DNA of 41,714 nt. Origin: Betaproteobacteria bacterium. GTDB lineage: Bacteria > Pseudomonadota > Gammaproteobacteria > Burkholderiales > WYBJ01. The notes under the pieces are model-generated. The model made no database searches, had not been told where the DNA came from, and saw only the letters and a list, made by a program, of their open reading frames with translations. Below are positions 31,712 to 40,102 of this stretch, one piece after another. Location: contig WHTS01000028.1 of NCBI GenBank assembly GCA_009377585.1, positions 1 through 41,714 of the forward strand, written 5' to 3'. A program made the translations under genes and the position numbers. The first letter of the stretch is position 1, and each line of letters begins with the position of its first letter.

Positions 31712-32719
31712 CTAATAACGGAATCCCACTCGCATCACGCCATCGGGCCGCGCGCACAGCATCTCGAATGCCTCCTGGCACTGCGTCAAGGGAAAGAACC
31801 GCGTCGGCAGGCGCTCGGGCCGCAACCGTTCGAGCGTCCGCCAGGCCAGCGCCATGCGCCGCGCCTTGTTCCAGCGTCCGGTCAAAGCGGGCGCGAGCGT
31901 GCTCACTTGGCTGGAGATGAGCCGCAGCCGGTTGCGATGAAAGCGGCTGCCGAGATCCACCGGCGCGGTGCGCGTGCCATACCAGGAGCCGATCACGATA
32001 CGGCCATCGAACCCGGTCGCTTCGAGCGCGAGATTCAGCGCCGCCATGTCGCCCGACAATTCGAGCGCGACGTCCGCATCCAGGCCTGCCAGGCGTTCGG
32101 CACACTGCGCCTTAGCGGAGGAATCGAGCGTTTCGGTGATGCCCCATTGCCGTGCTTGCTCGCGCCGCCAGGCGAGCGGCTCGACCGCGACCAGCCGCGA
32201 CAGGGGGAAATCGCACAGCAGGCGCGCGCTGAGCAGGCCCACGGCGCCCAAGCCGAACACGATCGCGCGTTCGCCGACGAGCGGCGCCGCATCCATCACC
32301 AGCGTGAGCGCGGTCTCGACCTGCGGTAAGTACAGCGCGGCCTCAGGCGCTACGCCGGCGGGCACGCGCTGGCACGCCGATACCGGCGCCACGACCCGGT
32401 CCTGGTGCGGATGAAAGACGAATGCCAGCGCGTCCTGCCACAGCCGATCGACCTCCGGGCCGAGCTCGACGACCCGGCCGACCAGAGCATAGCCATAGGC
32501 GAACGGATAAGCGAAGGCGGCGCCTTGCAGGCTTGCGATGCCGGTGTCGAGCGCTGCGCCCGGCGGGAAAGCGCCCGCATAGATCATCGCTTCGGTGCCG
32601 GCGCTGATCGCCGAGCACAGGCTTGCGATCGCCACCTCGCCCGGGCCGGGCGGGCGCAGCGCCACTTCGGCCGATTCGACGCGGCGCTCGGCCACGTGCA
32701 ACAAGGCTCGCGCGCGCAT
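31712..32719 (-). CDS. MDR-superfamily dehydrogenase (BchC-like layout)
   Basis: A 335-residue medium-chain dehydrogenase/reductase. The N-terminal segment SAISAGTEAMIYAGAFPPG replaces the usual GHE zinc-binding region and is like the SGISTGTE segment of BchC-type enzymes. The Rossmann motif is AIVFGLGAVGLLSARLL (about 150-166). Zinc-ligand cysteines are not apparent, so it may be a zinc-free reductase. Its start lies 4 bases after the RibD stop, so the two are co-translated. With the RibD reductase and PTPS-fold protein it probably acts on a heterocyclic intermediate or its side chain. Confidence 0.88.
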   Translation of the reverse strand: MRARALLHVAERRVESAEVALRPPGPGEVAIASLCSAISAGTEAMIYAGAFPPGAALDTGIASLQGAAFAYPFAYGYALVGRVVELGPEVDRLWQDALAFVFHPHQDRVVAPVSACQRVPAGVAPEAALYLPQVETALTLVMDAAPLVGERAIVFGLGAVGLLSARLLCDFPLSRLVAVEPLAWRREQARQWGITETLDSSAKAQCAERLAGLDADVALELSGDMAALNLALEATGFDGRIVIGSWYGTRTAPVDLGSRFHRNRLRLISSQVSTLAPALTGRWNKARRMALAWRTLERLRPERLPTRFFPLTQCQEAFEMLCARPDGVMRVGFRY

Positions 32720-32723
32720 GACC

Positions 32724-33491
32724 TCAAGATCCGCCCAATGGGCCGTGAATGATCAGATCGCCGCCCAACGGCTGGTATGCGCAGCCGACGATAGAGAGCG
32801 GCGGCGAATCGGAAGCGGCGCTTCGGTCCATGGTCTTGAGACCGCCGAACATGAGCTTCGGCGCCACGGTGATAACGCAATAGTCCACCAACCGGTTGTG
32901 CAGGAAGCTCTCGATCACGGTCGCACCGCCTTCGACCATGAGGCAATCGATCCCTTCGGCCGCCAGACAGCGCAGAGCGGCGCCGAGGTCCACGCGCCCG
33001 ATCGCGTCTGCGGGCAAGGTGCGTACCAGCGCGCCGCGCGCTTCCAGCCGTGCGATCCGTTCTGCCGCCGCAGCAGCGGTCGTCAGCAGCAGCGGACGCC
33101 GCTCGGGATGGGAAAAGAGCCTCGCGTCCTCGGGCATGCGCAGACGACTGTCCAGCACGACCGGACGCGGATCGTTGCCTTCGCACAACCGCACCGTGAG
33201 CCGAGGGTCGTCCGCGAGGATGGTATTGATGCCGACGAGCAGGCCCTGGTGATTCGAGCGCAGCACGTGGGTCATCAGGAACGATTGGTCGGAGCTGAGC
33301 GTCACGGGCCGCGCCGGCCGCGCCGCGATGCTGCCGTCGATGCTCTGGGCGTAGCACAGGGTCACGAACGGCGATCGCGCGCGAACGTGCCCAAGCGCCG
33401 AGAGGCGCTCGAACAGCGGCGCGAGAAACGCCATGTCGTCGGCGACGGGTTGCAGCGGAACCATGACACGGAAAGGATTCGTGACTGCCAT
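32724..33491 (-). CDS. Stand-alone RibD C-terminal reductase-domain protein
   Basis: A 255-residue protein corresponding to the reductase half of RibD. It has FVTLCYAQSIDGSIAARP (about 42-59), the NADPH-binding stretch NHQGLLVGINTILADDPRL (about 79-97), and MVEGGATVIESFLHNRLVD (about 190-208). The deaminase half is absent. In riboflavin synthesis this domain reduces the ribose of a pyrimidine intermediate to ribityl; stand-alone versions occur in archaea and in secondary pathways. The ATG at 33491 has AGGAG 9 bases upstream; the longer frame to 33677 adds unrelated residues. It heads the minus-strand operon with the MDR dehydrogenase. Confidence 0.9.
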   Translation of the reverse strand: MAVTNPFRVMVPLQPVADDMAFLAPLFERLSALGHVRARSPFVTLCYAQSIDGSIAARPARPVTLSSDQSFLMTHVLRSNHQGLLVGINTILADDPRLTVRLCEGNDPRPVVLDSRLRMPEDARLFSHPERRPLLLTTAAAAAERIARLEARGALVRTLPADAIGRVDLGAALRCLAAEGIDCLMVEGGATVIESFLHNRLVDYCVITVAPKLMFGGLKTMDRSAASDSPPLSIVGCAYQPLGGDLIIHGPLGGS

Positions 33492-34040
33492 CGTCGGCTC
33501 CTGACTGGGACGAGCGCACAGGGCGGCGCACGATCGAGCGCCGCATCGGACCGCCAGCGCCACCGGCATTGCGCGTGCCTGGTCGAGCGGCAGCCGCGTG
33601 CCCGATTGTCGTCCATTCGCCCGGTTGCGGGAATAACAGCGGCATCGTGTGTTCCGGGCACATGAAATGCCCTTCACACCCGTCCTCGCACCACGCCTCT
33701 ATGCGGGCGTTGAGCCAGGACGACAACATCCGCTTCCCGGCGTGACGCGCACTCGCGTTGTCGCGCCAGCACTCTTGCCGTCCATGCTCGAGGCCGATGC
33801 CCTCGGCCCGACCACTTGCGTGCCGGTTTCGACGATTTGGCGCTTTGCGGACCGGCACTGCTCCCGTTAGAATCCCGCCACCCGCGATCGTCGATCCGGC
33901 CATAACGTATACGCGCGAAAACGCGAATCCCACCCAACGAAACCGACTGCGACGGTGGACCTGGATCCGGTGCGCGCACGACCCAGCGCACGCGCGCGGA
34001 TCATCGGCTTGTCACCCGCCCGCTACTGATTATTCCTGCC
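33492..34040. other. 549-base gap without a supported gene
   Basis: This region separates the divergent RibD-domain and aldehyde dehydrogenase genes. A minus-strand frame from 33729 (MLSSWLNARIEAWCEDGCEG, then HFMCPEHTMPLLFPQPG) looks faintly protein-like for about 40 residues but does not match a family I recognise. It runs without a clear stop into the RibD region, so it may be the eroded end of an upstream gene. I see no repeat or RNA gene here. Confidence 0.4.
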
Positions 34041-35651
34041 GTGAGACGACCCCATCGCACTCAGCGCAAGCAGCTTGCGGACGTTCCGTTCCGGCTCACT
34101 TACGCCACCATGTTCGATCCGCCGCGCGAACTGCACGAGCAGTTCGATGCGGCGTTGGCGGAGGTTCGCTCCAATCTCGGCGTCGAGCATGCGATGCTGA
34201 TCGGCGGCGAGGACGTCCGGGCCGACGGCCAGTTCGAGTCGCGCTCCCCGATCGACGCCGACTGGCTGCTCGGCCGGTTCCAGGAAGGCTCGCCCGAGGA
34301 TGTGGCCGCGGCGGTGCGCGCGGCGCGCAGCGCGTTTCCCGCCTGGGCCGCGATGCCATGGCCGCGCCGCGTCGATATCCTGCTGCGGGCCGCGGCGCTG
34401 CTTGAAGCGAGCGTGTTCCATCTTGCCGCGGCCGTTGCACTCGAAGTCGGCAAAAACCGGATGGAAGCGCTCGGCGACGTGCAGGAAACGATCGACCTCA
34501 TGCGCTGGTACTGCCGGCAGATGCAGGACAACCACGGCTTCGTGCGCGACCTGCCGAAGGATCCGCTGCCCGGATTCTCCAGCCGCAACTTGAGCTTCCT
34601 CAAGCCGTATGGCGTGTGGGCGGTGATCGCGCCGTTCAATTTTCCGTTCGCACTGGCTGGCGGACCGGCAGCCGCGGCCTTGATCGCGGGCAACAGCGTC
34701 GTCTACAAGGCGGCCAGCGCCACACCGTGGAGCGGATGGCTGTTGGCGCAATGCCTGCGAGCGGCGGGCCTCCCCGCGGGCGTCTTCAACTATCTCACCG
34801 GCAGCGCGGCGCGCGTGGGCGATCCGCTGGTGCGCCATCCCGACATCGCCGGGATCACCTTCACCGGCTCGTATGAGAGCGGCATGCAGATCTTCCGCAC
34901 CTTCGCCGCCCACCCGCATCCGCGCCCGTGCATCGCCGAGATGGGCGGGAAGAACGCCGCGATCGTGAGCCGCAATGCCGACCTCGACCGTGCGGCACTC
35001 GGCATCGTGCGCTCGGCATTCGGACTGCAGGGGCAGAAGTGCTCGGCCTGCTCGCGCGTGCTGGTCGATCGCGTGGTGACCGATCAGCTCGCGGACCGGA
35101 TCGTCGCGCAAACGCGTGCACTGCGCATCGGCGACCCGACCGCGCGCGACAACTGGCTGGGGCCGGTGATCGATCGCTCGGCGTATGAGCGCTTCATGCG
35201 CATCGCCGCCGAGCTGGAGAACGACGGCCAGCTCCTGTGCGGCGGGCGCACCTCGACCGAGGGCGCCCTGGTGCGCGGCTACTTCTGCGAGCCCACCGTG
35301 GCGCAGTTGCGCCTCGAGCATCGCCTGTGGTCGCAGGAGCTGTTCCTGCCCATCGTGCTCATGTTGTCGCCCGTCGGCGGGCTGGAGGAAGCGATGGAGG
35401 CGGCCAACGGCTCGAATTTCGGACTCACGGCCGGGTTCTACGGCGCGCGCGAGGAGATCGAATGGTTCCTCGAGCGCATCGAAGCCGGCGTAACCTACTG
35501 CAACCGCCCGCAAGGCGCGACCACCGGAGCCTGGCCCGGCTACCAGCCGTTCGGTGGCTGGAAAGGCTCCGGCTCCACCGGCAAGGCGGCGGGATCGTTC
35601 TATTATCTGCAGCAGTACCTGCGCGAGCAGTCGCAGACCATCGTCGACTGA
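34041..35651 (+). CDS. Aldehyde dehydrogenase (1-pyrroline-5-carboxylate dehydrogenase type)
   Basis: A protein of about 536 residues with the complete aldehyde dehydrogenase fold. It has VIAPFNFPFALAGGPAAAAL (NAD-binding entry, about 195-214), ITFTGSYESG, the general base in CIAEMGGKNAAIV, and the nucleophilic cysteine in GLQGQKCSACSRV (about 335). The N-terminus (RLTYATMFDPPRELHEQF) is like the RocA/PutA P5C dehydrogenase subgroup, which oxidises glutamate semialdehyde to glutamate. The frame starts at GTG 34041; ATG at 34110 is a possible shorter start. It is separate from proC and followed by a DJ-1 family gene. Confidence 0.92.
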   Translation: MRRPHRTQRKQLADVPFRLTYATMFDPPRELHEQFDAALAEVRSNLGVEHAMLIGGEDVRADGQFESRSPIDADWLLGRFQEGSPEDVAAAVRAARSAFPAWAAMPWPRRVDILLRAAALLEASVFHLAAAVALEVGKNRMEALGDVQETIDLMRWYCRQMQDNHGFVRDLPKDPLPGFSSRNLSFLKPYGVWAVIAPFNFPFALAGGPAAAALIAGNSVVYKAASATPWSGWLLAQCLRAAGLPAGVFNYLTGSAARVGDPLVRHPDIAGITFTGSYESGMQIFRTFAAHPHPRPCIAEMGGKNAAIVSRNADLDRAALGIVRSAFGLQGQKCSACSRVLVDRVVTDQLADRIVAQTRALRIGDPTARDNWLGPVIDRSAYERFMRIAAELENDGQLLCGGRTSTEGALVRGYFCEPTVAQLRLEHRLWSQELFLPIVLMLSPVGGLEEAMEAANGSNFGLTAGFYGAREEIEWFLERIEAGVTYCNRPQGATTGAWPGYQPFGGWKGSGSTGKAAGSFYYLQQYLREQSQTIVD

Positions 35652-35656
35652 GCTTC

Positions 35657-35686
35657 GCTGGATTCCCGTTTTCACGGGAATGACGG
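35657..35686. repeat. Half copy of the GTCATTCCCG-type repeat
   Basis: One hairpin (TTCCCGTTTTCACGGGAA) with flanking GCTGGA and TGACGG sits between the aldehyde dehydrogenase and DJ-1 family genes. The second hairpin of the full element is absent. Confidence 0.8.
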
Positions 35687-35709
35687 TGTAACACAAGGAG
35701 ACAGTCGCC

Positions 35710-36291
35710 ATGAAAGCTGCGCTGGTCGTATTCGACGGCATGACGATGCTGGATTTCATCGGCTTCTACGACGCGATCACGCGCCTGCCGCGCATGGGCT
35801 TCATGCCGGACATGACCTGGAACGTCTGCGCACGCACGCCGCAGGTGAGCGACGAGCGCGGCCTGCGTCTGTTGGCCGACCGCGTAGGCGAGAGCCTCGA
35901 AGGCTACGATCTGCTCTACGTGCCGGGGGGCATGGGAACACGCGCACTGCAGCACGATTCATCGTGCGTCGAGTGGCTGCAGACCGCGTCCGGCGCGCAA
36001 TACAAGGTCTCGGTCTGCACCGGAGCGCTGCTGCTGGGCGCAGCCGGGTTCCTGCGCGGGCTCACCGCAACCACGCATCCCTCAGCACTGAAAGAGCTGG
36101 AACCGTACTGCGCCAAGGTCGTGCGCGAGCGAATCGTCGACCAGGGCCCGATCGTGACCGCGGGCGGGGTCAGTACCTCGATCGATCTCGGCCTGCACAT
36201 GGTCGAGCGCCTGGCGGGCAGCGAAGCACGCGCGAAGATCGCGCAGCAGATGGATTATCCGTATACGCCGCAAGGCATCGTCAAAGCTTGA
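35710..36291 (+). CDS. DJ-1/PfpI superfamily protein
   Basis: A 193-residue protein of the class I glutamine-amidotransferase-like fold. The nucleophile elbow is SVCTGALLLGAAG, with Cys at about residue 101, and the acidic residue of the site is near the N-terminus (MLDFIGFYD). The TTHPSALKELEPY segment is common in the isonitrile hydratase / ThiJ-like subgroup. Proposed functions in the family include hydration of isonitriles, glyoxal detoxification and chaperone-like activity. AAGGAG precedes the ATG by 9 bases. It ends just before a long inverted repeat that separates it from the convergent rng gene. Confidence 0.92.
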   Translation: MKAALVVFDGMTMLDFIGFYDAITRLPRMGFMPDMTWNVCARTPQVSDERGLRLLADRVGESLEGYDLLYVPGGMGTRALQHDSSCVEWLQTASGAQYKVSVCTGALLLGAAGFLRGLTATTHPSALKELEPYCAKVVRERIVDQGPIVTAGGVSTSIDLGLHMVERLAGSEARAKIAQQMDYPYTPQGIVKA

Positions 36292-36298
36292 CAATGCC

Positions 36299-36354
36299 GG
36301 GGTCAGGTCTTGCATGTTGCACGGTCACTTGTGCAACATGCAAGACCTGACCCC
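36299..36354. repeat. REP-like perfect inverted repeat between convergent genes
   Basis: Two perfect 24-base arms (36299-36322 and 36331-36354, starting GGGGTCAGGTCTTGC) enclose an 8-base loop. The GGGGTCAGG head is typical of REP elements mobilised by REP-associated tyrosine transposases. Placed 7 bases after the DJ-1 stop and 2 bases after the rng stop, it could also terminate transcription in both directions. Confidence 0.9.
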
Positions 36355-36356
36355 TA

Positions 36357-37808
36357 TTACATGAGGATCACATCGTACTGCTCCTGCGCATACTGGGTCT
36401 CGACCTGCAGCGAGATCGGCTTGCGGATGAATTCCTCCAGCAACGCCAGGTGCGGCGATTCCTCGTCCAGGAACATGTCGATCACGTCCTGCGAGGCGAG
36501 GATGCGGAACTCGCGCGCGTTGAACTGGCGCGATTCGCGCAGGATGTCGCGCAGGATCTGGTAGCAGACGGTCTGCGCGGTCTTTAGAACGCCGCGGCCC
36601 TGACATACCGGGCACGGCTCGCACAGCACGTGGGCCAGGCTTTCGCGCGTGCGCTTGCGCGTCATTTCCACCAGGCCCAGCTGGGTGAAACCGTTCACCG
36701 TCATGCGCACGCGATCGCGCGCGAGCGCCTTGCGCAGCTCGTTCAGCACGGCGTTGCGGTGCTCCTCGCTCTCCATGTCGATGAAATCGAGGATGATGAT
36801 GCCGCCGAGGTTGCGCAACCGCAGCTGGCGCGCGATCACCTGCGCCGCCTCCAGGTTGGTCTTGAAGATCGTGTCGTCGAAGCTGCGGATGCCGACGAAG
36901 GCGCCGGTGTTGACGTCGATGGTGGTGAGCGCCTCGGTCTGATCGATGATGAGATAGCCGCCGGACTTGAGCTCCACGCGCCGCGCGAGCGCCTTCTCGA
37001 TCTCGTCCTCGACGCTGTGAATGTCGAACAGCGGCCGCTCGCCCATGTAGTGCTGGACGCGGGCGGCGACATTCGGGATGTAGTCCTCGGCGAACGCCAG
37101 CACCTTGCGATAGGTCTCGCGCGAATCGAACAGGATGCGCCCGGTATCCTCGTGCACCATGTCGCGCAGCACGCGCAGGCTCAGCGTGAGATCCTGGTAC
37201 AGCGGCGCCGGCGGGCTCGCCGTGGTCGCCTTCTGCTGGATCCCGGCCCAGAGCTTGCGCAGGTAGTCGAGATCGAAGGCGAGCTCGCGCTCCGAAGCCG
37301 CCTCGGCCACGGTGCGGATGATGTAGCCGCCGCCGCAACCCTCGGGCAGCAGCTGCGTGAGCTTCTCGCGCAGCACCGCACGCTCGGTCTCGTCTTCGAT
37401 GCGCTGCGAGATGCCGATGTGCGACTCCTGCGGCAGATACACCAGCAGCCGGCCCGCGACGCTGATCTGCGTCGAAAGCCGTGCGCCCTTGGTGCCGATC
37501 GGATCTTTCACGACCTGCACCATGAGACCCTGACCTTCGGAGAGCATGCGCTCGATCGGGCGCGGGCCTTCGTTGCTGCGCGCTTCCCAGATGTCGGCGA
37601 CGTGCAGAAACGCGGCGCGCTCCCAGCCGATATCGACGAACGCCGATTGCATGCCGGGCAGCACGCGCACGACCTTGCCCATGTAGATGTTGCCGACGAG
37701 CCCCAGCGCGCCGGAACGCTCGACGTGCAGCTCCTGCACCACCGCCTGCCGCATGATTGCCACGCGCGTCTCCTGCGGCGTGACGTTGACCAGGATGTCC
37801 TCGCTCAC
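36357..37808 (-). CDS. rng: Ribonuclease G
   Basis: A 483-residue protein of normal RNase G length. An S1 RNA-binding domain lies near the N-terminus (about 35-105, NIYMGKVVRVLPGMQSAFVD). The RNase E/G catalytic core includes IIDQTEALTTIDVNTGAFVG and IIILDFIDM with the metal-binding aspartates, and PCPVCQGRG is the zinc-link-like cysteine motif before the C-terminal domain. It matures the 5' end of 16S rRNA and decays some mRNAs. It is the last gene of the nadD-rsfS-rlmH-maf-rng block, 10 bases after maf. Confidence 0.97.
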   Translation of the reverse strand: MSEDILVNVTPQETRVAIMRQAVVQELHVERSGALGLVGNIYMGKVVRVLPGMQSAFVDIGWERAAFLHVADIWEARSNEGPRPIERMLSEGQGLMVQVVKDPIGTKGARLSTQISVAGRLLVYLPQESHIGISQRIEDETERAVLREKLTQLLPEGCGGGYIIRTVAEAASERELAFDLDYLRKLWAGIQQKATTASPPAPLYQDLTLSLRVLRDMVHEDTGRILFDSRETYRKVLAFAEDYIPNVAARVQHYMGERPLFDIHSVEDEIEKALARRVELKSGGYLIIDQTEALTTIDVNTGAFVGIRSFDDTIFKTNLEAAQVIARQLRLRNLGGIIILDFIDMESEEHRNAVLNELRKALARDRVRMTVNGFTQLGLVEMTRKRTRESLAHVLCEPCPVCQGRGVLKTAQTVCYQILRDILRESRQFNAREFRILASQDVIDMFLDEESPHLALLEEFIRKPISLQVETQYAQEQYDVILM

Positions 37809-37818
37809 CGGCGCGCGC

Positions 37819-38439
37819 TCACGGCAGGCTCAGCCCGAACGACTCCAGCAGCTCGACCGTTTCGTAGAGCGGCAGCCCCATGACTCCGGTATAGCTGCCG
37901 GAAAGATGACGCACGAAGGCGCCGCCGCGGCCCTGGATCGCGTACGCGCCTGCCTTGTCGAGCGGTTCGCCGGTCGCGACGTAGTTGCGTATCTGGGTCT
38001 GGGTGAGTGGCGCCAACTCGACCGTCGAAGTGGAAAGACGCGTCTCCAGGCGTTCGTGGCGGCCGACGGCAACTGCGGTCAGCACCTGGTGCGTGCGCCC
38101 CGAGAGCTCGGTCAGCATGGCGATCGCGTCGCCTTCGTTGGCGGGCTTGCCGAGAATGCGCTGGTCCAGCACGACGGTCGTATCGGCCGCCAGCACCGGA
38201 TAGGCCGGCAGGCGGCGCTGTATCAGCCGCAGGTTGGCCGCCTCGGCTTTCGAGCGCGCCACCCGCAGCACGTAATCGGCGGGCTCCTCGGCCGCCACGG
38301 GCGACTCGTCCACGTCGACGCCGCGGCGGGAGTCCTCGCGGAAATGCACGATCTCGAAGGAGATGCCCATCTGCTTCAGCAGCTCACGCCGGCGCGGGCT
38401 GCGCGAAGCGAGGTAGATGCGCTTGCTCGGTACGTTCAT
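37819..38439 (-). CDS. maf: Maf-family nucleotide pyrophosphatase
   Basis: A 206-residue protein with the Maf signature YLASRSPRRRELLKQMG at the N-terminus, ADTTVVLDQRILGKPAN (about 85-101) and the late YAIQGRGGAFVRHLSGSYTGVMG stretch, here cited in part (GRGGAFVRHLSGSY). It hydrolyses non-canonical or modified NTPs to monophosphates. The ATG at 38439 overlaps the rlmH stop by four bases (ATGA), so the two are translationally coupled. Confidence 0.95.
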   Translation of the reverse strand: MNVPSKRIYLASRSPRRRELLKQMGISFEIVHFREDSRRGVDVDESPVAAEEPADYVLRVARSKAEAANLRLIQRRLPAYPVLAADTTVVLDQRILGKPANEGDAIAMLTELSGRTHQVLTAVAVGRHERLETRLSTSTVELAPLTQTQIRNYVATGEPLDKAGAYAIQGRGGAFVRHLSGSYTGVMGLPLYETVELLESFGLSLP

Positions 38440-38906
38440 GCGCGGTGGTAGGGATGGCCGATCGTCAGGGTATGCGCGCGATACAGTTGTTCGGCGAGCA
38501 CCACTCGCGCCAGCCCGTGCGGCAGCGTGAGCGGAGACAACGACAATAGCATGGTTGCGCTCGACTTCAAGGCCGCCGACAGCCCGTCCGCGCCGCCGAC
38601 CAGGAACGCGATGTCGCGCCCGGCGCCGCGCCACTTGGCAAACTGGCGGGCGAAGGCGACGCTGTCGAAGCTGCGGCCATGCTCGTCGAGCGCGAGCCGC
38701 AGGCAGCTTTCAGGCAATGCGGCCTCGATGCGCTCGGATTCGCGCTCCAGGACGCGCGCCACCGCCATGCCAGCCGCGCGCTTTTCGGGTTTCACTTCCT
38801 TGAGCTCGATGCGCGCGTCGCGAGGCATGCGGGCACGGTAATCGTCGAACCCGGCCGCAACCCAGTGTGGCATGCGAACCCCGACCGCGACGATGAGTAT
38901 GCGCAT
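38436..38906 (-). CDS. rlmH: 23S rRNA pseudouridine-1915 N3-methyltransferase
   Basis: A 156-residue SPOUT methyltransferase of normal length. It begins MRILIVAVGVRMPHWV. The knot region has LALDEHGRSFDSVAFARQF (about 70-88), FLVGGADGLSAAL (about 102-114) and the C-terminal LAEQLYRAHTLTIGHPYHRA that closes the SAM site. It methylates the pseudouridine in helix 69 of 23S rRNA. It sits between rsfS and maf in a standard betaproteobacterial order. Confidence 0.96.
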   Translation of the reverse strand: MRILIVAVGVRMPHWVAAGFDDYRARMPRDARIELKEVKPEKRAAGMAVARVLERESERIEAALPESCLRLALDEHGRSFDSVAFARQFAKWRGAGRDIAFLVGGADGLSAALKSSATMLLSLSPLTLPHGLARVVLAEQLYRAHTLTIGHPYHRA

Positions 38907-38923
38907 CGCGGCCGTGGCCGGCG

Positions 38924-39304
38924 TCACTTCGCCGCAACGTCCGCTGGCACGGCCGCCCGGCGGCGGCTCGCCTTGCGCGGGGGACGCGCGCTCCACAACT
39001 CTTCCAGGTTGTAGTGGGCGCGGATGGCTGGCAGCATGACGTGGACGACGACGGCTCCCAGGTCGACCAGGATCCACTCGGCGTTCTGCGCGCCTTCGAC
39101 GCCGTTGACCTTCGCGCCGAGCGCCTTCGCCTTCACCTGGACGTTATCGGCCAGCGACTTCACCTGCCGGGTCGAATCGCCGCTGGCGATGATCACACGA
39201 TCGAACATCGAGGTGAGCTTCACCACGTTCAGCACGACGATGTCGCGCGCCTTGATGTCCTCCAGGGCCGTGACGACGGCTTTGACGATCCGATCGATTC
39301 TCAT
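38924..39304 (-). CDS. rsfS: Ribosomal silencing factor RsfS
   Basis: A 126-residue protein with the RsfS (Iojap/DUF143) core: IKARDIVVLNVVKLTSMFDR, IIASGDSTRQVKSLADNV and AEWILVDLGAVVVHVMLP. It binds ribosomal protein uL14 and stops subunit joining when nutrients are scarce. The C-terminal tail (about 108-126) is Arg/Ala-rich. The start overlaps the nadD stop by four bases. Confidence 0.96.
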   Translation of the reverse strand: MRIDRIVKAVVTALEDIKARDIVVLNVVKLTSMFDRVIIASGDSTRQVKSLADNVQVKAKALGAKVNGVEGAQNAEWILVDLGAVVVHVMLPAIRAHYNLEELWSARPPRKASRRRAAVPADVAAK

Positions 39305-40086
39305 TGCGAGGGGTACAAGCGATGGGCGGCAATATAATCAATCACGGCCGGTGGCAGCAAATAGCGCACGCTCGCCCCTCGCGACATTCGGACCCGCAGG
39401 TCCGAGGCCGAGATCTCCAACAGCGGAATCGGTAGGTGGACGATGGCACCGGCCGGGGCGTCGGCAAGAGCGCCCGCCCGAGGGACGACGGCGACGGCAG
39501 GAGCGTTGGCGCAAGGCGGCACGACGGCGCCAGCAGAAGCGCCGACCGAAGGTACGATAGCGCCGGCAGAAGCGCCGGCGCGAGGCGGCGGCGGCACCGG
39601 ATCGGGAACGAAGCGCCGGTGCCATTCGGCCGCGAGCTCAGCCGACTGGCGCACGGCCTCGTCCAGTGTGTAGCCCGGTCGGGTCGCGACGGCGATGTGC
39701 GCCAGGTCGAACAGCTGCAGCCAGCGGCTCCACGCCGGCAGCCGCAGGAACGCGTCCGCGCCGAGAATCAGCCATATCGGCCGCGTTGCACCGAGCTCGG
39801 CACGCAGCTCGTCCAGCGTGTCCACCGTGTAGCTCATGCCTTCGCGCCGTAGCTCCCGGTCGTCCACCGCGAGCCGCGGATTATGCGCCGCCGCGAGTCG
39901 AGTCATTTCCAGCCGTTGATGGGGCTTGGTCCCGGGGCGCGCGCGCAGGTTGGGCAATGCAGCCGGAATGAGCCGCACCTGCGTAAGCCCGAGCGCATCG
40001 GCCGCTTCTTCGGCCAGCCGCAGATGCCCGTAATGCACCGGATCGAACGTGCCGCCGAGGATGCCGATCGGCCCCGTCTCATCCAT
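39301..40086 (-). CDS. nadD: Nicotinate-nucleotide adenylyltransferase with a repetitive insertion
   Basis: A 261-residue NadD. The nucleotidyltransferase motifs are intact: GILGGTFDPVHYGHLRLA (about 8-25), YTVDTLDEL (about 86-94), LILGADAF (about 106-113) and ISASDLRVRMSRG near the end, equivalent to the usual ISSTxIR. It makes deamido-NAD from nicotinate mononucleotide and ATP. It is about 45-50 residues longer than most NadD proteins because of an Ala/Pro/Val-rich repetitive stretch at about 163-217, inserted just before the final catalytic segment. It is the first gene of the operon with rsfS, rlmH, maf and rng. Confidence 0.95.
   Translation of the reverse strand: MDETGPIGILGGTFDPVHYGHLRLAEEAADALGLTQVRLIPAALPNLRARPGTKPHQRLEMTRLAAAHNPRLAVDDRELRREGMSYTVDTLDELRAELGATRPIWLILGADAFLRLPAWSRWLQLFDLAHIAVATRPGYTLDEAVRQSAELAAEWHRRFVPDPVPPPPRAGASAGAIVPSVGASAGAVVPPCANAPAVAVVPRAGALADAPAGAIVHLPIPLLEISASDLRVRMSRGASVRYLLPPAVIDYIAAHRLYPSQ
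39436..39600. repeat. Imperfect 33-36-bp repeats inside nadD
   Basis: Three to four degenerate units of 11-12 codons (pattern GASAGAxVPxx) encode a low-complexity loop. The copies keep the frame and differ mostly at third or variable positions. Confidence 0.75.
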
Positions 40087-40102
40087 TCCCGGCGCCCCCA
40101 GG

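Noticed and set aside
37819-39077. Longer starts for Maf (to 38634) and RlmH (to 39077)
   Set aside because: The extra residues are Arg/Pro-rich out-of-family sequence overlapping the preceding gene; the ATGs at 38439 and 38906 match the family N-termini.
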